Shown here in pieces: positions 1 through 10,643 of a stretch of 64,000 bases of DNA. The translations under genes were made by a program, and so were the position numbers. The notes below the pieces were generated by a model. That model searched no databases, was not told the origin of the DNA, and was given only the letters and a program-made list of their open reading frames with translations. How positions within the stretch are numbered: the first letter of the stretch is position 1; every line of letters starts with the position of its first letter. The DNA is from Silene conica (lineage: Eukaryota; Streptophyta; Magnoliopsida; Caryophyllales; Caryophyllaceae): NCBI GenBank assembly GCA_029255685.2, contig CM055312.2, positions 81,660,369-81,724,368 on the forward strand, in the 5' to 3' direction.

Positions 1-119
1 TTGAAAACGATTTGTGTGACAATGAGGTTTGGGCTTTCGGAGGGATGGAGGTATAATGGTGATGTTACCGGAATGCTCTTTGGACCAATTCCTTTCAACT
101 TTTCACCCCCTCCTGTCAT
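1..119 (-). CDS. Partial gag start of a Ty1/copia retrotransposon
   Basis: Reading the minus strand from an ATG at 119 gives 39 open codons that leave the window. They contain SPLYLHPSESPNLIVTQ, which resembles the N-terminal gag segment of plant copia elements (typically YLHPSDxPG followed by L-V). The start lies 48 bases downstream of a tRNA-iMet primer-binding site at 167-178, as expected for a retroelement leader. Only the very beginning of the polyprotein is visible, so intactness cannot be judged. Confidence 0.7.
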   Translation of the reverse strand, partial: MTGGGEKLKGIGPKSIPVTSPLYLHPSESPNLIVTQIVF

Positions 120-166
120 GATATGATTTTTTTTGTGGAGAAAAAAAAATGATCGATATCAGTACC

Positions 167-178
167 GCTCTGATACCA
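167..178 (-). other. Retrotransposon primer-binding site (tRNA-iMet type)
   Basis: The minus strand reads TGGTATCAGAGC, the standard plant complement to the initiator methionine tRNA 3' end. It sits directly against the CA end of the LTR at 179-518 and just before the gag start. Confidence 0.85.
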
Positions 179-518
179 TGAGAAAATAAAAGAAGATGGA
201 AAACATTTGTGTGCAGAGAAAATGTTGTAATTTTTGTTGATGCCAAATGCAGAGAACAAGGAGGTATATATACATCCACTAAGCCTACAAACACAACTAT
301 TCGACTACCGTCAATTACTCCTATTAAATGTTGACAGCTACTAATACATTGCACTATACAAATACATCGAATAAGAAAATCATATTTCAATAATTCTGCT
401 GTTTCTGACCTTCCCTTAAGAAGATTGAAGAACTCTAAGATTCCAATTGAGCCCAAGACGACGGCCCATAAGGCCCGTGAATTCAACTGTTCTGTGACAT
501 TGAATTTCCACACCATCA
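179..518 (-). repeat. 5' LTR of the copia element
   Basis: The LTR edge next to the primer-binding site is clear: the minus strand ends in CA at 179. The outer edge, TG at about 518, is inferred from the TGATGGTGTGG start. A TATATATA promoter-like stretch near 264 in minus orientation supports an LTR of about 340 bases. The matching LTR lies outside the window, so the outer edge and the target duplication cannot be verified. Confidence 0.65.
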
Positions 519-663
519 GTTCCCTTGTTTTATCATAAAAGTTTTAAGAATTACCCATCAAGGTCGAATATGACACTTTGGACCCTGATTTTCTGACAAC
601 TTTCCTTGTGTCATTTGACATATAAAATACTTACTTGTTGAGTTTCATACCCTGTATATAAAA

Positions 664-992
664 TCAAGTCACCGGACTTGGGTAACTTGTAAGTCTCACC
701 CCATCAGAAAGACGTTGCCCTGAGAGAAGGGTATCGGAAGGATGATCGAAACTTTGCCATATGACTGTTGTTTTCGCTAAGTATGACAGAGATTTCCAGT
801 GTCCTTCAACTCCATAGAGTGAACCCCTTTTCGGGAAGTGTAGGTTGACCAAATGACATTTGTAGTGTTTGATAAATAAGCATTGCCATCTTTATCAAAC
901 ACAAATTTAGCAGAATTATCAACAAGTAAGGAGTCCTCTATTAGCAGTCCAAGTATCAGTGGAGCTAAAAACATGCATAATAAGTAGAACAA
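664..992 (-). pseudogene. Broken G-type (S-locus) lectin receptor kinase fragment
   Basis: Two adjacent minus-strand frames each match part of a B-lectin domain. The first includes NTTNVIWSTYTSRKGV and MELKDTGNL. The second includes VIWQSFDHPSDTLLSGQRL, the hallmark WxSFDxPxDTxL motif of S-locus lectin receptor kinases. The order is right for the domain, but the two parts are in different frames and no kinase domain or start exon follows. The copia LTR begins 145 bases downstream, at the 3' side. I read this as a truncated, frameshifted remnant of a membrane receptor kinase gene. A functional gene would need splice sites I do not see. Confidence 0.75.
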
Positions 993-1334
993 AAAGGGGT
1001 GTATATCTACACTACTGTAACAGTAACTTCTGTAATATAGGGCTTACCACAAAATTTGATTATCCGAACAATATCCGAGATGTATGAACCTCCACATACA
1101 TGCGTTAACACGATACTAGATTTCAAGCTCAGACGTTACGCGATTATATCTGAATAGTAGCTTCAGATGGATTATTTATTACAAGGACACTACTGTAAAA
1201 CATATGTTCAGGATTTTAAAACACAAAATACAAGAGTGCAATCAAACTTGGGTTATGAATTGTGTGTATGCTGCCCATCCCATTTTCTTTACCATTCTAT
1301 AATCCATACCAAATGTAAAATATTGATAATTAAA

Positions 1335-1701
1335 GAGTAAAATTACTCCCTTTTGTAATCATTTTTTTTAAAATTACTCCCTTTTGAAATTTTTTCCTAA
1401 AATTACTCGCTTAATTTACTTTTTTTACTAAGATCGCTCCCAAATTCCACTTTTAGTGACTTATTTCGTCTATTTTTTTTAACATATTTCGTTTGTTACT
1501 TAGCCAATCTATACTTGGAAGGTATAAATATGTAGACAAATGTAAGAGAGTTAAAAAAAAGGAAATAAATCAACTCAAATCGGTATTTTGAAGCAATTTT
1601 AGGAAAAAATGCAAATTAAGGGGGTAGTTTTAGAAAAAAAATTCAAAAGGGAGTAATTTTAAAAAATTTGATTTCAAAAGGGAGTAAAATCTAATTTACT
1701 C
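1335..1701. mobile_element. Mutator-like MITE with internally repeated termini
   Basis: The ends are inverted copies built from repeats of the motif ACTCCCTTTT. The element is flanked by a perfect 9-bp duplication, ATAATTAAA, at 1326-1334 and 1702-1710. A 9-bp duplication fits the Mutator superfamily. There is no coding capacity. Confidence 0.8.
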
Positions 1702-2010
1702 ATAATTAAATTAGATTTAAATTTGAGTACTACCCTCGATCATTAAGTCATAAATAATACGGAGTACTTTAATTTATCGCTCTTCCAATTTATCCGTTGT
1801 TTACCAAACAAAAACATAGTTAAAAGTAACCATAATGGTGTTGTTAGTGATACAACTTATTGATAACTTGTTTATCCAAATTTCAAAAAGTGGTCATATT
1901 TAAAAGTCGGTGATATTGTTACAAAGCAAAATAGACCATCTGAAAGGCAACTTAACTTAAACCCTTTCCTAAATTCCCATACATTCACCCTTTGTTTTTT
2001 GAAGTTTTTG

Positions 2011-3267
2011 TTTAAATGGTGTCGAAAACCAAACTATTTGCTAAAGTAGGGCCGGTTTCAAACTATTTACCAAAAATGATTTCACGACATCAATACCAAA
2101 TTCTTTATTTTTTTTTTCAGAAATTTAGTACTTGACGCTGTCCGGGACAGCGACAAGTTGCTTCCATGTTGAGTGTTTTCGTCATGCCTGTTCTCCTTAC
2201 TCCGACCACCAAATAATGAAATACGACCACCATTCTCTTAATCTCACTTCCCTTATCGTATTCGCATTGTTGTTAAAGTTATTTACTCAATGGTTTGCGC
2301 AAAAAACGACCCGTAATATCGCTGTTCACGAACAATTTCGATTTCGAAAAACAGAGCCTTACACGATTACACCTGACAGACATTTTATATCTTGTACTCC
2401 GTAGGTTTCAAGTGCTAGAAGTAGTTTATCGTGCAGAAACTTGATAAATTTATTAAGATTATCATACATAGGGTATCCAAAAGAATTTAAAAAGAGCATT
2501 TGAAGGTTGGAACTTCTTCACTAGTTCTGTATATCCAAATTCTGCCTCTTTCTACAAACATAGACAAAGTTTCAAAGTTTATGCTAAAAGCTTGATAACA
2601 GTTTGCAATTTGTTGGTTTGAAATCGAAGTTATCTAAAATGGGTGGTGAAGAAAGTTGGTCATGGCAACCAACAGGCAATAGCGTCACCAACATTGACTG
2701 CAGGAAAATCAGAAGTTCATTTTAGTCAATTTGATACTTCTGTGAATGCACTTTCTTTTGGGTTTGTTGCTACTGCTATTTTAATATCATTGTGCTGTTG
2801 TGTTGCTACTGATATCATCTTTCAATGTATAATCGCGACAAATTTCACCATCGGCTCATCTAGAACCAATCTCCTGTTATAAGCAGCTGCCTTACGTTGC
2901 ATATTCGATTAAACCGCGAAACCGAAATCGATAGTGAACAACGATATTGTGGGTTGTTTTTTGTGCAAATTATGAAGTTAATAACTCAAAAAAATATGTA
3001 TATATGATAAGGGAAGTGAGGAGAAGAGAACGAATCTAATATTTCATAATTTGATGGTCGGAGCATAGAAAACGGAAGCCATGAAGGTAGCTTGCTGAGC
3101 ACAAACTATGGTGAGGAACATGTCGCTGTCCCAGACAGCGACAAGTTCAATTTTCAAAAAAAAAAATTACAAAAATAGAAATGATGACGTGGAACCATTT
3201 TCGATAATTAATTTAAAATCGACGCTATTTTGTTAAATAGTTTGCATTTAAACCCCAATTAAGTAAA
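2011..3267. mobile_element. Non-autonomous Mutator-like element with long inverted repeats
   Basis: Inverted repeats of about 260 bases run inward from both ends. They include matching CGCTGTC-GGGACAGCGACA blocks near 2137-2156 and 3122-3145. Flanks AAGTTTTTG (2002-2010) and AAGTTCTTG (3268-3276) form a 9-bp duplication with one mismatch. No transposase is present. The interior holds a gene-like fragment near 2640-2880, so this may be a Pack-MULE. It ends about 370 bases upstream of the first EPFL gene start. Confidence 0.75.
2643..2882 (+). pseudogene. Possible captured fragment of a small plant membrane protein
   Basis: A plus-strand frame contains ASPTLTAGKSEVHFSQFD followed by SVNALSFGFVATAILISL, a conserved-looking soluble stretch leading into a membrane segment. 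I recall this pattern from small uncharacterised plant membrane proteins, but I cannot confirm it by search. An ATG at 2639 lies in a different frame, and the membrane segment runs into unrelated residues, so the gene is not intact. It sits wholly inside the inverted-repeat element, which suggests capture by transposition. Confidence 0.4.
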
Positions 3268-3510
3268 AAGTTCTTGTTTTTTTTCCTACTAATAAATACA
3301 TTTTGCACGCTTCTGGGATCCCAACTCCGAAGTCTAGTAAAATCTTTTTTATTTACTACTCGTACATCTGGCGTTGCATGTGAAATACACATTATGATTT
3401 GGTAATCTTGTCATATATATTCTGTATTTCTTATTTTGTTATCCATCGTAATTAATGGTATTAATGATGAAATTATGGTGTAATATTTTTGTAGTATTGT
3501 AATAAGCTTG

Positions 3511-3519
3511 TATAAATAG
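3511..3519 (+). promoter_or_regulatory. TATA box of the first EPFL gene
   Basis: TATAAATAG lies about 125 bases upstream of the ATG at 3636, a normal plant spacing that allows a leader of about 90 bases. Confidence 0.6.
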
Positions 3520-3635
3520 TGGTGTTTGTTAATAAAATTCCTCAAGCTTTCCAGTTTCCACTTATAACCTAACATCTCACTAATAATAATACATCGATTT
3601 GGAGTTTGTAGTAATCACTAATCAGTCATCATAAT

Positions 3636-4054
3636 ATGGGTCAAGTAATCAAAATGGGTATCACTTGTATCCTCATCATCATCATTTCTTTCTTACTTAC
3701 ACTTTCCAATTCAGGTAATATTTTTAAACCTACTTGCCTACTTATTACTTACTTACTTATTGCAATTTTGAATATTTTGTAATGACATATATGTAAATTT
3801 GAATGAATGTGTATGTAGTATATGTAGAAGAGGTGAAGAGCAGTAATGCGGTGATGATTGGTTCGACACCGCCAAGTTGTGTAGGGAAGTGCATGGGTTG
3901 CACACCATGCGTCACAACCCTCGTTCATACAAATCCTCGTCGTCGTCAACAACGGACTCGTAAGATGATAAATAATTCTGGAGACAACAATGATCATGAT
4001 TACTATCCTGTTACATGGAAATGCAAATGTGGCAATAAACTCTTTCCATCATAA
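3636..4054 (+). CDS. EPIDERMAL PATTERNING FACTOR-like secreted peptide (copy 1)
   Basis: Two exons, 3636-3714 and 3828-4054, encode 101 residues. The intron has GT (3715) and AG (3826-3827) ends. Exon 1 encodes an N-terminal hydrophobic signal peptide (ITCILIIIISFLLTL). The mature region starts near IGSTPPSC and has six cysteines in the order C-x3-C-x2-C-x2-C then C-x-C, ending WKCKCGNKLFPS. EPF/EPFL peptides are cleaved, disulfide-bonded apoplastic ligands of ERECTA-family receptor kinases that control stomatal spacing or organ growth. The C-terminal pattern resembles EPFL4-6 or EPFL8, and I cannot choose between them. Two in-frame alternative acceptors lie nearby (exon starts 3819 and 3831). 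I chose 3828 because it aligns with copy 2. No start or frame defect is visible. Confidence 0.88.
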
Positions 4055-5955
4055 ACTTTTTCTTTTCTAGCTTGCCTTCCCTAAATTATGTATTACCATT
4101 TTTTTTTTTGTTTTTTTATGTAAATCATAATTCTATCTCTTCATTAATTTATCAGATTAATATTGCCAATAATAATAAATACTAAATTTCTTGCCCAAAT
4201 AAGTTGCAATTATAGTGTATTGTACTACTTGTTTTAGTTGTAATATTATTCGTGCATTTAATATTTGATATACTATTCTTATAGACGTCAGAGAGTTACT
4301 AACATGAGGTATGAGATAAATGGTGAAGAAATGAAGGGGTTTCAAATAGTAAATCTGAAACGATATAATAATGAAGTTAAGTGTATCTAAATCATTTTCA
4401 TCGTAAAAAAACACACACTTAGTGGTTAATGTATAATATTGACATGACATATACTCCCTTCATTATTATCCAATGTTCTCACATTTCATTTTTGTACAAT
4501 TTAATTTAATGTTTTCCTTCCGTACTCAGTAAAATAATTGACATATATACCTTCTTCGATTTCTTGTATTTACAATTATACCATTGCTAGTATATTTGCT
4601 ACTAAAACTCTACATTGCAACTTTGCAACATCTTTTTATACACACTCTTAAATATTTGCAAGAATATGCTACAAAAAAACATTTAACATTAAACTTTATT
4701 CTCCGACCTAAGGAAGCATTCGATTCAATTGAAGAGAGTATAATATAAACGTTTTTAGCTTATATTTATATTATTTTTCGTTTCTTATTTTCAAGTAATT
4801 CAAATAAAATATATTTGTTTACCTTTTCCAATATATCTCACGGTACCCACTTTTTCCATTTTTAAACCTTCTCCACCTGAATAACCAACCAAACTCATCA
4901 GAATCAATTTTAACCATATCTTTTTCCCTAAACAACTCGATCTCACTTGTGTATATCTTTTTTTATTTCATAAATCACACCTGAAACGTTAGGAAGTAAT
5001 TCTATCCGTTGAGTACCCTTCTCACTCACTTAACCATCAAAGTCAATTGTAAATGAATTATAATTATACGAATTTTGTATTTTTTTGTTGTATAAGAATG
5101 TTACTGGGTACCTAGCAAGAAGGAAATCAATACAAAAATTTATAATTTTTTGTAATTGTTTTGGTTCAAATTTGTTCAAAATATCCTCAACTTTTTTTGA
5201 ATCCCTAAACCAGGGACCAATAGAAAAAGTTTAATTATTTTAGTTTTTATAGTAAAGGGATTCAGGTCATTGTCACACAAAATTATAAGATTAAACTTTG
5301 TCTATAATACATGAAAATGAGTGAATTATGTTGTTTAAAAGCTACTCATTTATCTTTTTTTTTCTATAATACGTGAAAATTGTAATTTGAAAAGAAAAGA
5401 AAAAATCTAAATCAAGTTCAAATATAAGAGAAAGTGTAATTAAATGTGTGCAAAGAAGATGGGCTCCTACCTGAACTTCTTTTTATTCAATCCCCAAAAT
5501 TAGGGACCAATAAGAACGCTTTAAAAATTTCCCATTTTATAGTAAAGGAATTTTGCCCTATACAATGATCAAAATAGCCGGCTTTTATAGTAAAGGGATT
5601 TTCCCCTATACAATAACGATCATAATAGCTCAAGTGTCTCATTCGATTGTTGCAATACGCTGGTTATCCCTTGTACAACTGATGTCTTATTAGGAAATTT
5701 ATGCTCACACAATAAACTCACAATTTTTTTACACCGGTCTAATCTTAGACATTGCGCCCAAAAAAATCATTAACTCCTAATAAAAATTTGATTGAAGTAT
5801 TCTCTTCGATCTCAATTATAGAAATAAACACATTTTTTTCTCGACATATTTTTTTAATGAACTTAAAAGTTTATATAAAATTTACATCAGACAATTTTAT
5901 GTAGGGTGTTTCTAAACAAAAATAATATAAAATGAATTCAAACATAAACATACAA
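4055..5955. other. AT-rich intergenic stretch with short repeated blocks
   Basis: No gene is recognisable. Diverged copies of a block containing AGGGACCAATA and TTTATAGTAAAGG occur near 5205-5275, 5500-5560 and 5580-5610. They suggest decayed repeats, but I could not define element ends. Confidence 0.4.
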
Positions 5956-6875
5956 CTAATTTTAAACCCGTGCAAAATTGCACGGGTATCCTTTAAAAGA
6001 GAAATAGTACATAAATATTATTAACAAAACATAAACGATATAATTGGGCGGAATTTTAGTATTAATTTTTGTAACTTTGCTGATGAATTTTAGTCATTTG
6101 ACGGAAAAAATCTGACCACGGTAACTTTAAAATCGGGAAAAAAATTTATACTTCTCGTAAGTATACTAAAACTCTTTTTTTTATATAGAACTAAGACTTT
6201 TGTTATTATAAACTGTTCAAAAGTTTTCCAAAATTAATTTCTTGGAATTAAAATATTTTGTTCTATAATTTTTTAGTTCATTTGTAGTTACATTTTAGTA
6301 TTTAAATTTCTTATTCTTATCAATTGGTGTAATTTATTATTAATATTATTCTAATCAAAATACTGCGATTTCTGAAACAACATTAATATTTTCGTACGTA
6401 CGAAACATAAAACGTAATTATTTACGTATCAACATAAACATAGCGTTTTTTCAGAAATTAAATTCATTTTCTTTGCTGCGGGGCCCACATTTACTTTTTT
6501 TCTTAAAAAAAAAAAAACTAAATATGATGAGGTGGCTTCATGAGGATGGGTTAAATGTTTCGCTATTTATATAGATAAGATTTTTAGTTACATTTTAGTA
6601 TTTAAATTTCTTATTCTTATCAATTGGTGTAATTTATTATTAATATTATTATAATCAAAATACTGCGATTTCTGAAACAACATTAATATTTTCGTACGTA
6701 CGAAACATAAAACGTAATTATTTAAGTACAACATAAACATAGCGGTTTTTCAGAAATTAAATTCATTTTCTTTGCTGCGGGGCCCACATTTACTTTTTTT
6801 CTTAAAAAAAAACTAAATATGATGAGGTGACTTCATGAGGATGGGTTAAATGTTTCGCTATTTATATAGATAAGA
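5956..6875 (-). mobile_element. Small non-autonomous Helitron with duplicated 5' end
   Basis: On the minus strand the 3' end carries the CCCGTGCAA...TTGCACGGG hairpin followed by a decayed terminus (TTAG in place of CTAG at 5956-5959). The 5' end starts TCTTATCTATATAAATAGCG at 6875, preceded by A. A tandem duplication of about 295 bases (6285-6580 and 6585-6875) repeats that 5' end, so there are two consecutive 5' termini. Confidence 0.65.
6285..6875. repeat. Tandem duplication of about 295 bases within the Helitron
   Basis: The block starting TAGTTACATTTTAGTA at 6285 recurs at 6585, and both copies end with the same CTATTTATATAGATAAGA. Differences are few single-base changes and homopolymer-length changes, so the duplication is fairly recent. 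Confidence 0.9.
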
Positions 6876-7227
6876 TTGGATGGAAATGGTTTTTACCGAT
6901 TACAATACTACCGTATAATTACGACGGATAAAAAATGAAGGATTTTGTAGTAAAGGGAGACGAGTTTAATACTTGAAATACAAGAAATAGAATGTGATTA
7001 GCCAAAAAAGTTGTAGAAAAAGAGGGCAAAGAATGAGAAGGGAAACTTTGTAAGAAACAAAATCCGAAAAACCAAAAGAAAAAGTCAAAGACAGGATTGA
7101 TAATAGATAAGGGTGAGTGGTTGATGAAGCACTGAGAAATGAATATTGAAGAAAATGCGTCGTTGATATGAGAAACATGTCTCTTGTAAAGGAAACAGCC
7201 TTAAAATTGAACCTTGTTTTTTACTCT

Positions 7228-7760
7228 ATTTGGTAGATCCGAGCCGATTTGAGTTCGAGCGCTAGTGAATTTGGAAACGGCTCGAAAATTTAAGAGCTCG
7301 GAATTATCCGAGCTTAAAAAATCAAAGTTCTGAATCAGTTCGGATTAGGCTTGAGCTGAACTCGAGCTCTATTTGAGCTCGGTTGAATCATTATTTTTTT
7401 TACTTTCTTGAACTTTTAAGTCAAAACAAAAATAAATACATTTTAATACAAATGCAAATATAAACCAGTTATTATAAATAAGAAACATGTATTATAAATG
7501 TTAGGAAATATGACAAATTAAAATAACATTTTATTAGGAAAAAAAAAAAATTACAAAATGACAAAATAACTAAAAATAATAGATAAGACAAGTCTATCAG
7601 ATACTTCCGATTTCGAGCACTAGTAAGCTTAGAATCGGCTCGGATTTGATCCAACTCGACTCAAAATCGGTTCGGAATTAGCTTTGACTGATTTGGGCAG
7701 AGCTTTGACCGAACTGATTTCAAAGGCTCCACGAATCGGCTCAGATCCTTCAAAACCCTG
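7228..7760. repeat. Low-complexity CGGCTCGGA-type repeat, possible degenerate transposon
   Basis: The stretch is filled with variants of GAGCTCGAG and CGGCTCGGA on both sides of an AT-rich core, a texture shared by some non-autonomous hAT-like repeats. I found no target duplication. It ends within 10 bases of the second EPFL gene's TATA box. Confidence 0.4.
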
Positions 7761-7765
7761 CTATC

Positions 7766-7773
7766 TATAAATA
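7766..7773 (+). promoter_or_regulatory. TATA box of the second EPFL gene
   Basis: TATAAATA lies about 200 bases upstream of the ATG at 7965. It is the only good TATA match in the short interval between the repeat at 7228-7760 and the gene. Confidence 0.5.
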
Positions 7774-7964
7774 TATCAAGTTTTTGAAGCTTCTTCAATC
7801 GCAACTCCATGCTCTTTCAGTAATACTACTACTACTTTTCATATCGCATTATGTGAAACACACATCATAATACTAGACCGTCGTTGGCTGCTGCTACTAC
7901 TAATAATAAATTAATAATCCGTTGATTCGGAGATTGTACTTACCAGTTACCATTTCAATATAAT

Positions 7965-8358
7965 ATGGGTTCATTAACAAGATATCGACATGAAGTAATC
8001 AAAATGGGTGTCATCATCACTTGTATCCTCCTCATCATTTCCTTCTTACTTACCCTTTCCAATTCAGGTAATTTTTAAACCTACTTACTTACTTATTGCA
8101 ATCCACATTTTTAGGTTCTTATCATATATTTTGAATGTATACTTGATAGACGAGATGATGAGCAGAAAAACGGTGCTTGGTTCGACGCCACCTAAATGTG
8201 TCCACAGCTGCATGAGTTGCAAACCATGCGTCGCAACGCTTGTTCTTCATATACGTCCTCAACAACACGCTCATCATCAGATCACGCCCAAAGATTATGA
8301 TACGTACTACCTTGTTTCATGGAAATGCAAATGTGGAACCAAGTTCTTTCCACCGTGA
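7965..8358 (+). CDS. EPIDERMAL PATTERNING FACTOR-like secreted peptide (copy 2)
   Basis: Exons 7965-8067 and 8150-8358 encode 103 residues with a phase-1 GT-AG intron at the same place as in copy 1. Exon 1 encodes a hydrophobic signal segment (ITCILLIISFLLTLSNS) that closely matches copy 1. The mature part begins LGSTPPKC and keeps the C-x3-C-x2-C-x2-C and C-x-C cysteines, ending WKCKCGTKFFPP. The loop between the fourth cysteine and the WKCKC motif is much diverged from copy 1 and rich in histidine and glutamine (PQQHAHHQ), which may alter receptor choice. A second in-frame Met at 8004 lines up with the internal Met of copy 1, so the precise start is not certain. The copies clearly arose by tandem duplication. 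Role as an apoplastic ERECTA-pathway ligand is inferred from the family. Confidence 0.87.
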
Positions 8359-8877
8359 CCTTATTCTTATTTTCTACTTTGCCTAAATTATTATTCTCTT
8401 CCAATATCATCTACTACTATTTCTTAATTAATCATATTATTTCATTTTGCCAATAATAATCATGTCTATATAACTCCAATTTGGATCTTGTGTGTCGCGA
8501 CCTTTATCTTCGGACACGGCCTCGGTGTTAGAAACAGGACAGCTACTTAAGAGGAGGTGTTCGTGAATATCTATCTATTCATGCTGTGTGCTTGGTCTTC
8601 GTTACTGTTTGGTCACTCCAAAATTCAGACATGTGACTAAAAATAACATTGGACGACCTTCATTTGCATCTGAAACATGGACCCTACACTGTGAAGGCTG
8701 CCTTTACAAATACGGAGTAAGCCTTTCGCAATGTAGTGTCAGAATAACATGTGGAATATATCTCACTCATATTCCACATTTCCAACTAACAGTTGATCGC
8801 AATAAAACAATTTGGCCGCATACAATGACCGTTAGGCAAAAAAATCTTACTTCAGTAGTAAAACCAATTCAAATTGG
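8359..8877. other. Intergenic stretch downstream of the second EPFL gene
   Basis: An open frame near 8588-8830 has no recognisable motif, and I see no transposon ends. Nothing is annotated beyond the likely EPFL 3' untranslated region in the first 100 bases. Confidence 0.4.
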
Positions 8878-8885
8878 TATCATAT

Positions 8886-9200
8886 TAGGGTTGGTTAAGG
8901 GTACGAGTCGATATTGGCAACCCGAACCTCATCCGTCCCGCCTCATCCGGATCCAAATTTGGCCCGGCTCATGTGTGAAGTAACCGCGTCCGTGTCCAAT
9001 TTCTGGAGCCCGGTCCGGAAGGTGACCCGCCCTCAACCCTCCCCGGGCCGGGTCCGGGATACACTTCCCAAGAACCGGGACCAACCTGTCCTGTCCCGGA
9101 TCCGCCCTGACCCTGGGTCGTGTCGGATCCCATACCTTGAACACGCACCGCCCCTCGACCCGTCCCGAACCCGGCCGACCCGTACCATTGACCACCCCTC
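8886..9200. mobile_element. Non-autonomous hAT-like MITE (GC-rich)
   Basis: An 8-bp duplication TATCATAT flanks it at 8878-8885 and 9201-9208. Its ends are inverted: TAGGGTTGGTTAAGGGTACG, and the complement of CGTACCATTGACCACCCCTC. The core is made of CCCGG-rich variants that open false reading frames on both strands. Confidence 0.85.
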
Positions 9201-9317
9201 TATCATATTATAAAAATAGTTGGCAAATAATTTGCCTTACAATCAATAAATGGATGTAAGTCTTGTAATTAGGTTCGTTTTACCATTATAACATATCTTA
9301 CTGTCATAAGTAATACT

Positions 9318-9623
9318 ACCGGGCATTTGGTTTGAAGGGATGGAATAAATTAAATTGGAATGTCATATTATTATGAAATGGACTCCGAATCACATAATTG
9401 GTTTATATTGTTCAGTTGAGTCTTGAAATAAAATGAAATATCAAACTTAGAGGATGGAGTTAAACGATCTTAGGATACGGGTTAAGTATGAAATTAGGGG
9501 TGGTTCGAATGGATTTAGAATCCATCTGAATTCTAATTCCGTTCCAAAATAGCTCAACCAAATATTAGAAAGTATTAAATCCATTCTATTCCATTTCAAC
9601 TCCCCAACCAAACACAGACCAAA
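9318..9623. repeat. Possible degenerate MITE
   Basis: GGGCATTTGGTTTGAAGGGA at the left and a loosely complementary CCCCAACCAAACACAGACC at the right suggest inverted ends. No target duplication is clear. Confidence 0.35.
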
Positions 9624-9644
9624 TAACATATATAAAATCAATTA

Positions 9645-9867
9645 GGCCCTGTTCTTTTCGGCTGAAACGAGCTGAATTAAATAAATTAGAGTCGAGCTTA
9701 ATTGAACTAAATTGAGTGAAACTGAGGTGGAGTGAATTTAGTTGAATTAAAAGTTACTTTTGTGATGGGATTAATTAAAAATAATTGATTGAACATAAAT
9801 AAAACTTAACGAAATACAACCAACAAAAATTGAAAGAAGCTGAAATTAAGCCAGAAAGAACAGGGCC
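9645..9867. mobile_element. Tourist-like (PIF/Harbinger) MITE
   Basis: Ends GGCCCTGTTCTTTTC and GAAAGAACAGGGCC are inverted, and TTA is duplicated at 9642-9644 and 9868-9870. TTA duplication with a GGCC-type end fits the PIF/Harbinger superfamily. No coding capacity. Confidence 0.85.
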
Positions 9868-9957
9868 TTAGTGCTCACACAATGAACGGACAAATTCTTG
9901 GTATTAAATACTTCGTATAAGTTTGAGAGTTGATACGAGAAATTACAATGAAGTTTG

Positions 9958-10146
9958 CACAAATTCTCATTTGTGACGGACATATCCGTCGCAAGTTTAC
10001 GATAGGTTAAATAATCCCCATGTGGGGTAGATAAGACAAAAGCAAGTACCTAGGAAGTAGCAAAATCTTTTGTCTTATTCACCCTAGATAATATTTGTCC
10101 TGTCGCAAGCTTATGACGAATATACCGTCGTAAGAGAGACTTGCTC
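9958..10146. mobile_element. Mutator-type MITE, GTGACGG family
   Basis: A perfect 9-bp duplication TGAAGTTTG lies at 9949-9957 and 10147-10155. One end is CACAAATTCTCATTTGTGAC, and the other ends in GAGACTTGCTC. Four further copies with sound ends are in the window (14451, 20077, 25597, 26978). Confidence 0.9.
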
Positions 10147-10155
10147 TGAAGTTTG

Positions 10156-10643
10156 AAGCAATTGTATACCAATTGTGATGACGGATCGAGCAGAAATTTA
10201 AAATGACGAGGACAAAGTAAAATAATAGACAGAAAAAGCCCACATGATATTACATCTTCCATCTCAAAATAGGTCACTGTGCTATGATCTCCGTTCATAA
10301 CAATTCAAATTAGGTTGTGACAACACTGACAGGTGACAACAATAGATGAACAACCCAGTGGCAATAAGTTGTGCCTTTGTTTTGAATTTTACCAAGCCAA
10401 AGGAGAGACTGCTATCCCAGAAACAATCTTGAAAACTGCCAATTTTCATTCAAGAAAATAGAAAACTTCTGGAAAACTGTGCCTTCACAAGATTTTCAAA
10501 ACCGTCTTTTCTAACTTCGTCATTACAAATAAATTCTCTCTTACCCTCTCTTCTCAAACGATGGACACTGAATTATAAGGTGGCAAAAGAGCCTCACTTG
10601 TCACTAAATGGTGAAGAGGCCTACGTCGCCTTCATCATGCTCT
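10156..10643 (-). other. 3' flank and likely 3' untranslated region of the DUF4050 gene
   Basis: No frame or repeat is recognisable. The stretch follows the stop codon at 10644-10646 on the minus strand and probably contains the polyadenylation region, but I cannot place the cleavage site. Confidence 0.45.

Noticed and set aside
8914..9213. Overlapping open frames on both strands with Pro/Arg-rich products
   Set aside because: They lie in a GC-rich hAT MITE with clear ends and an 8-bp duplication; the codons come from CCCGG repeats.
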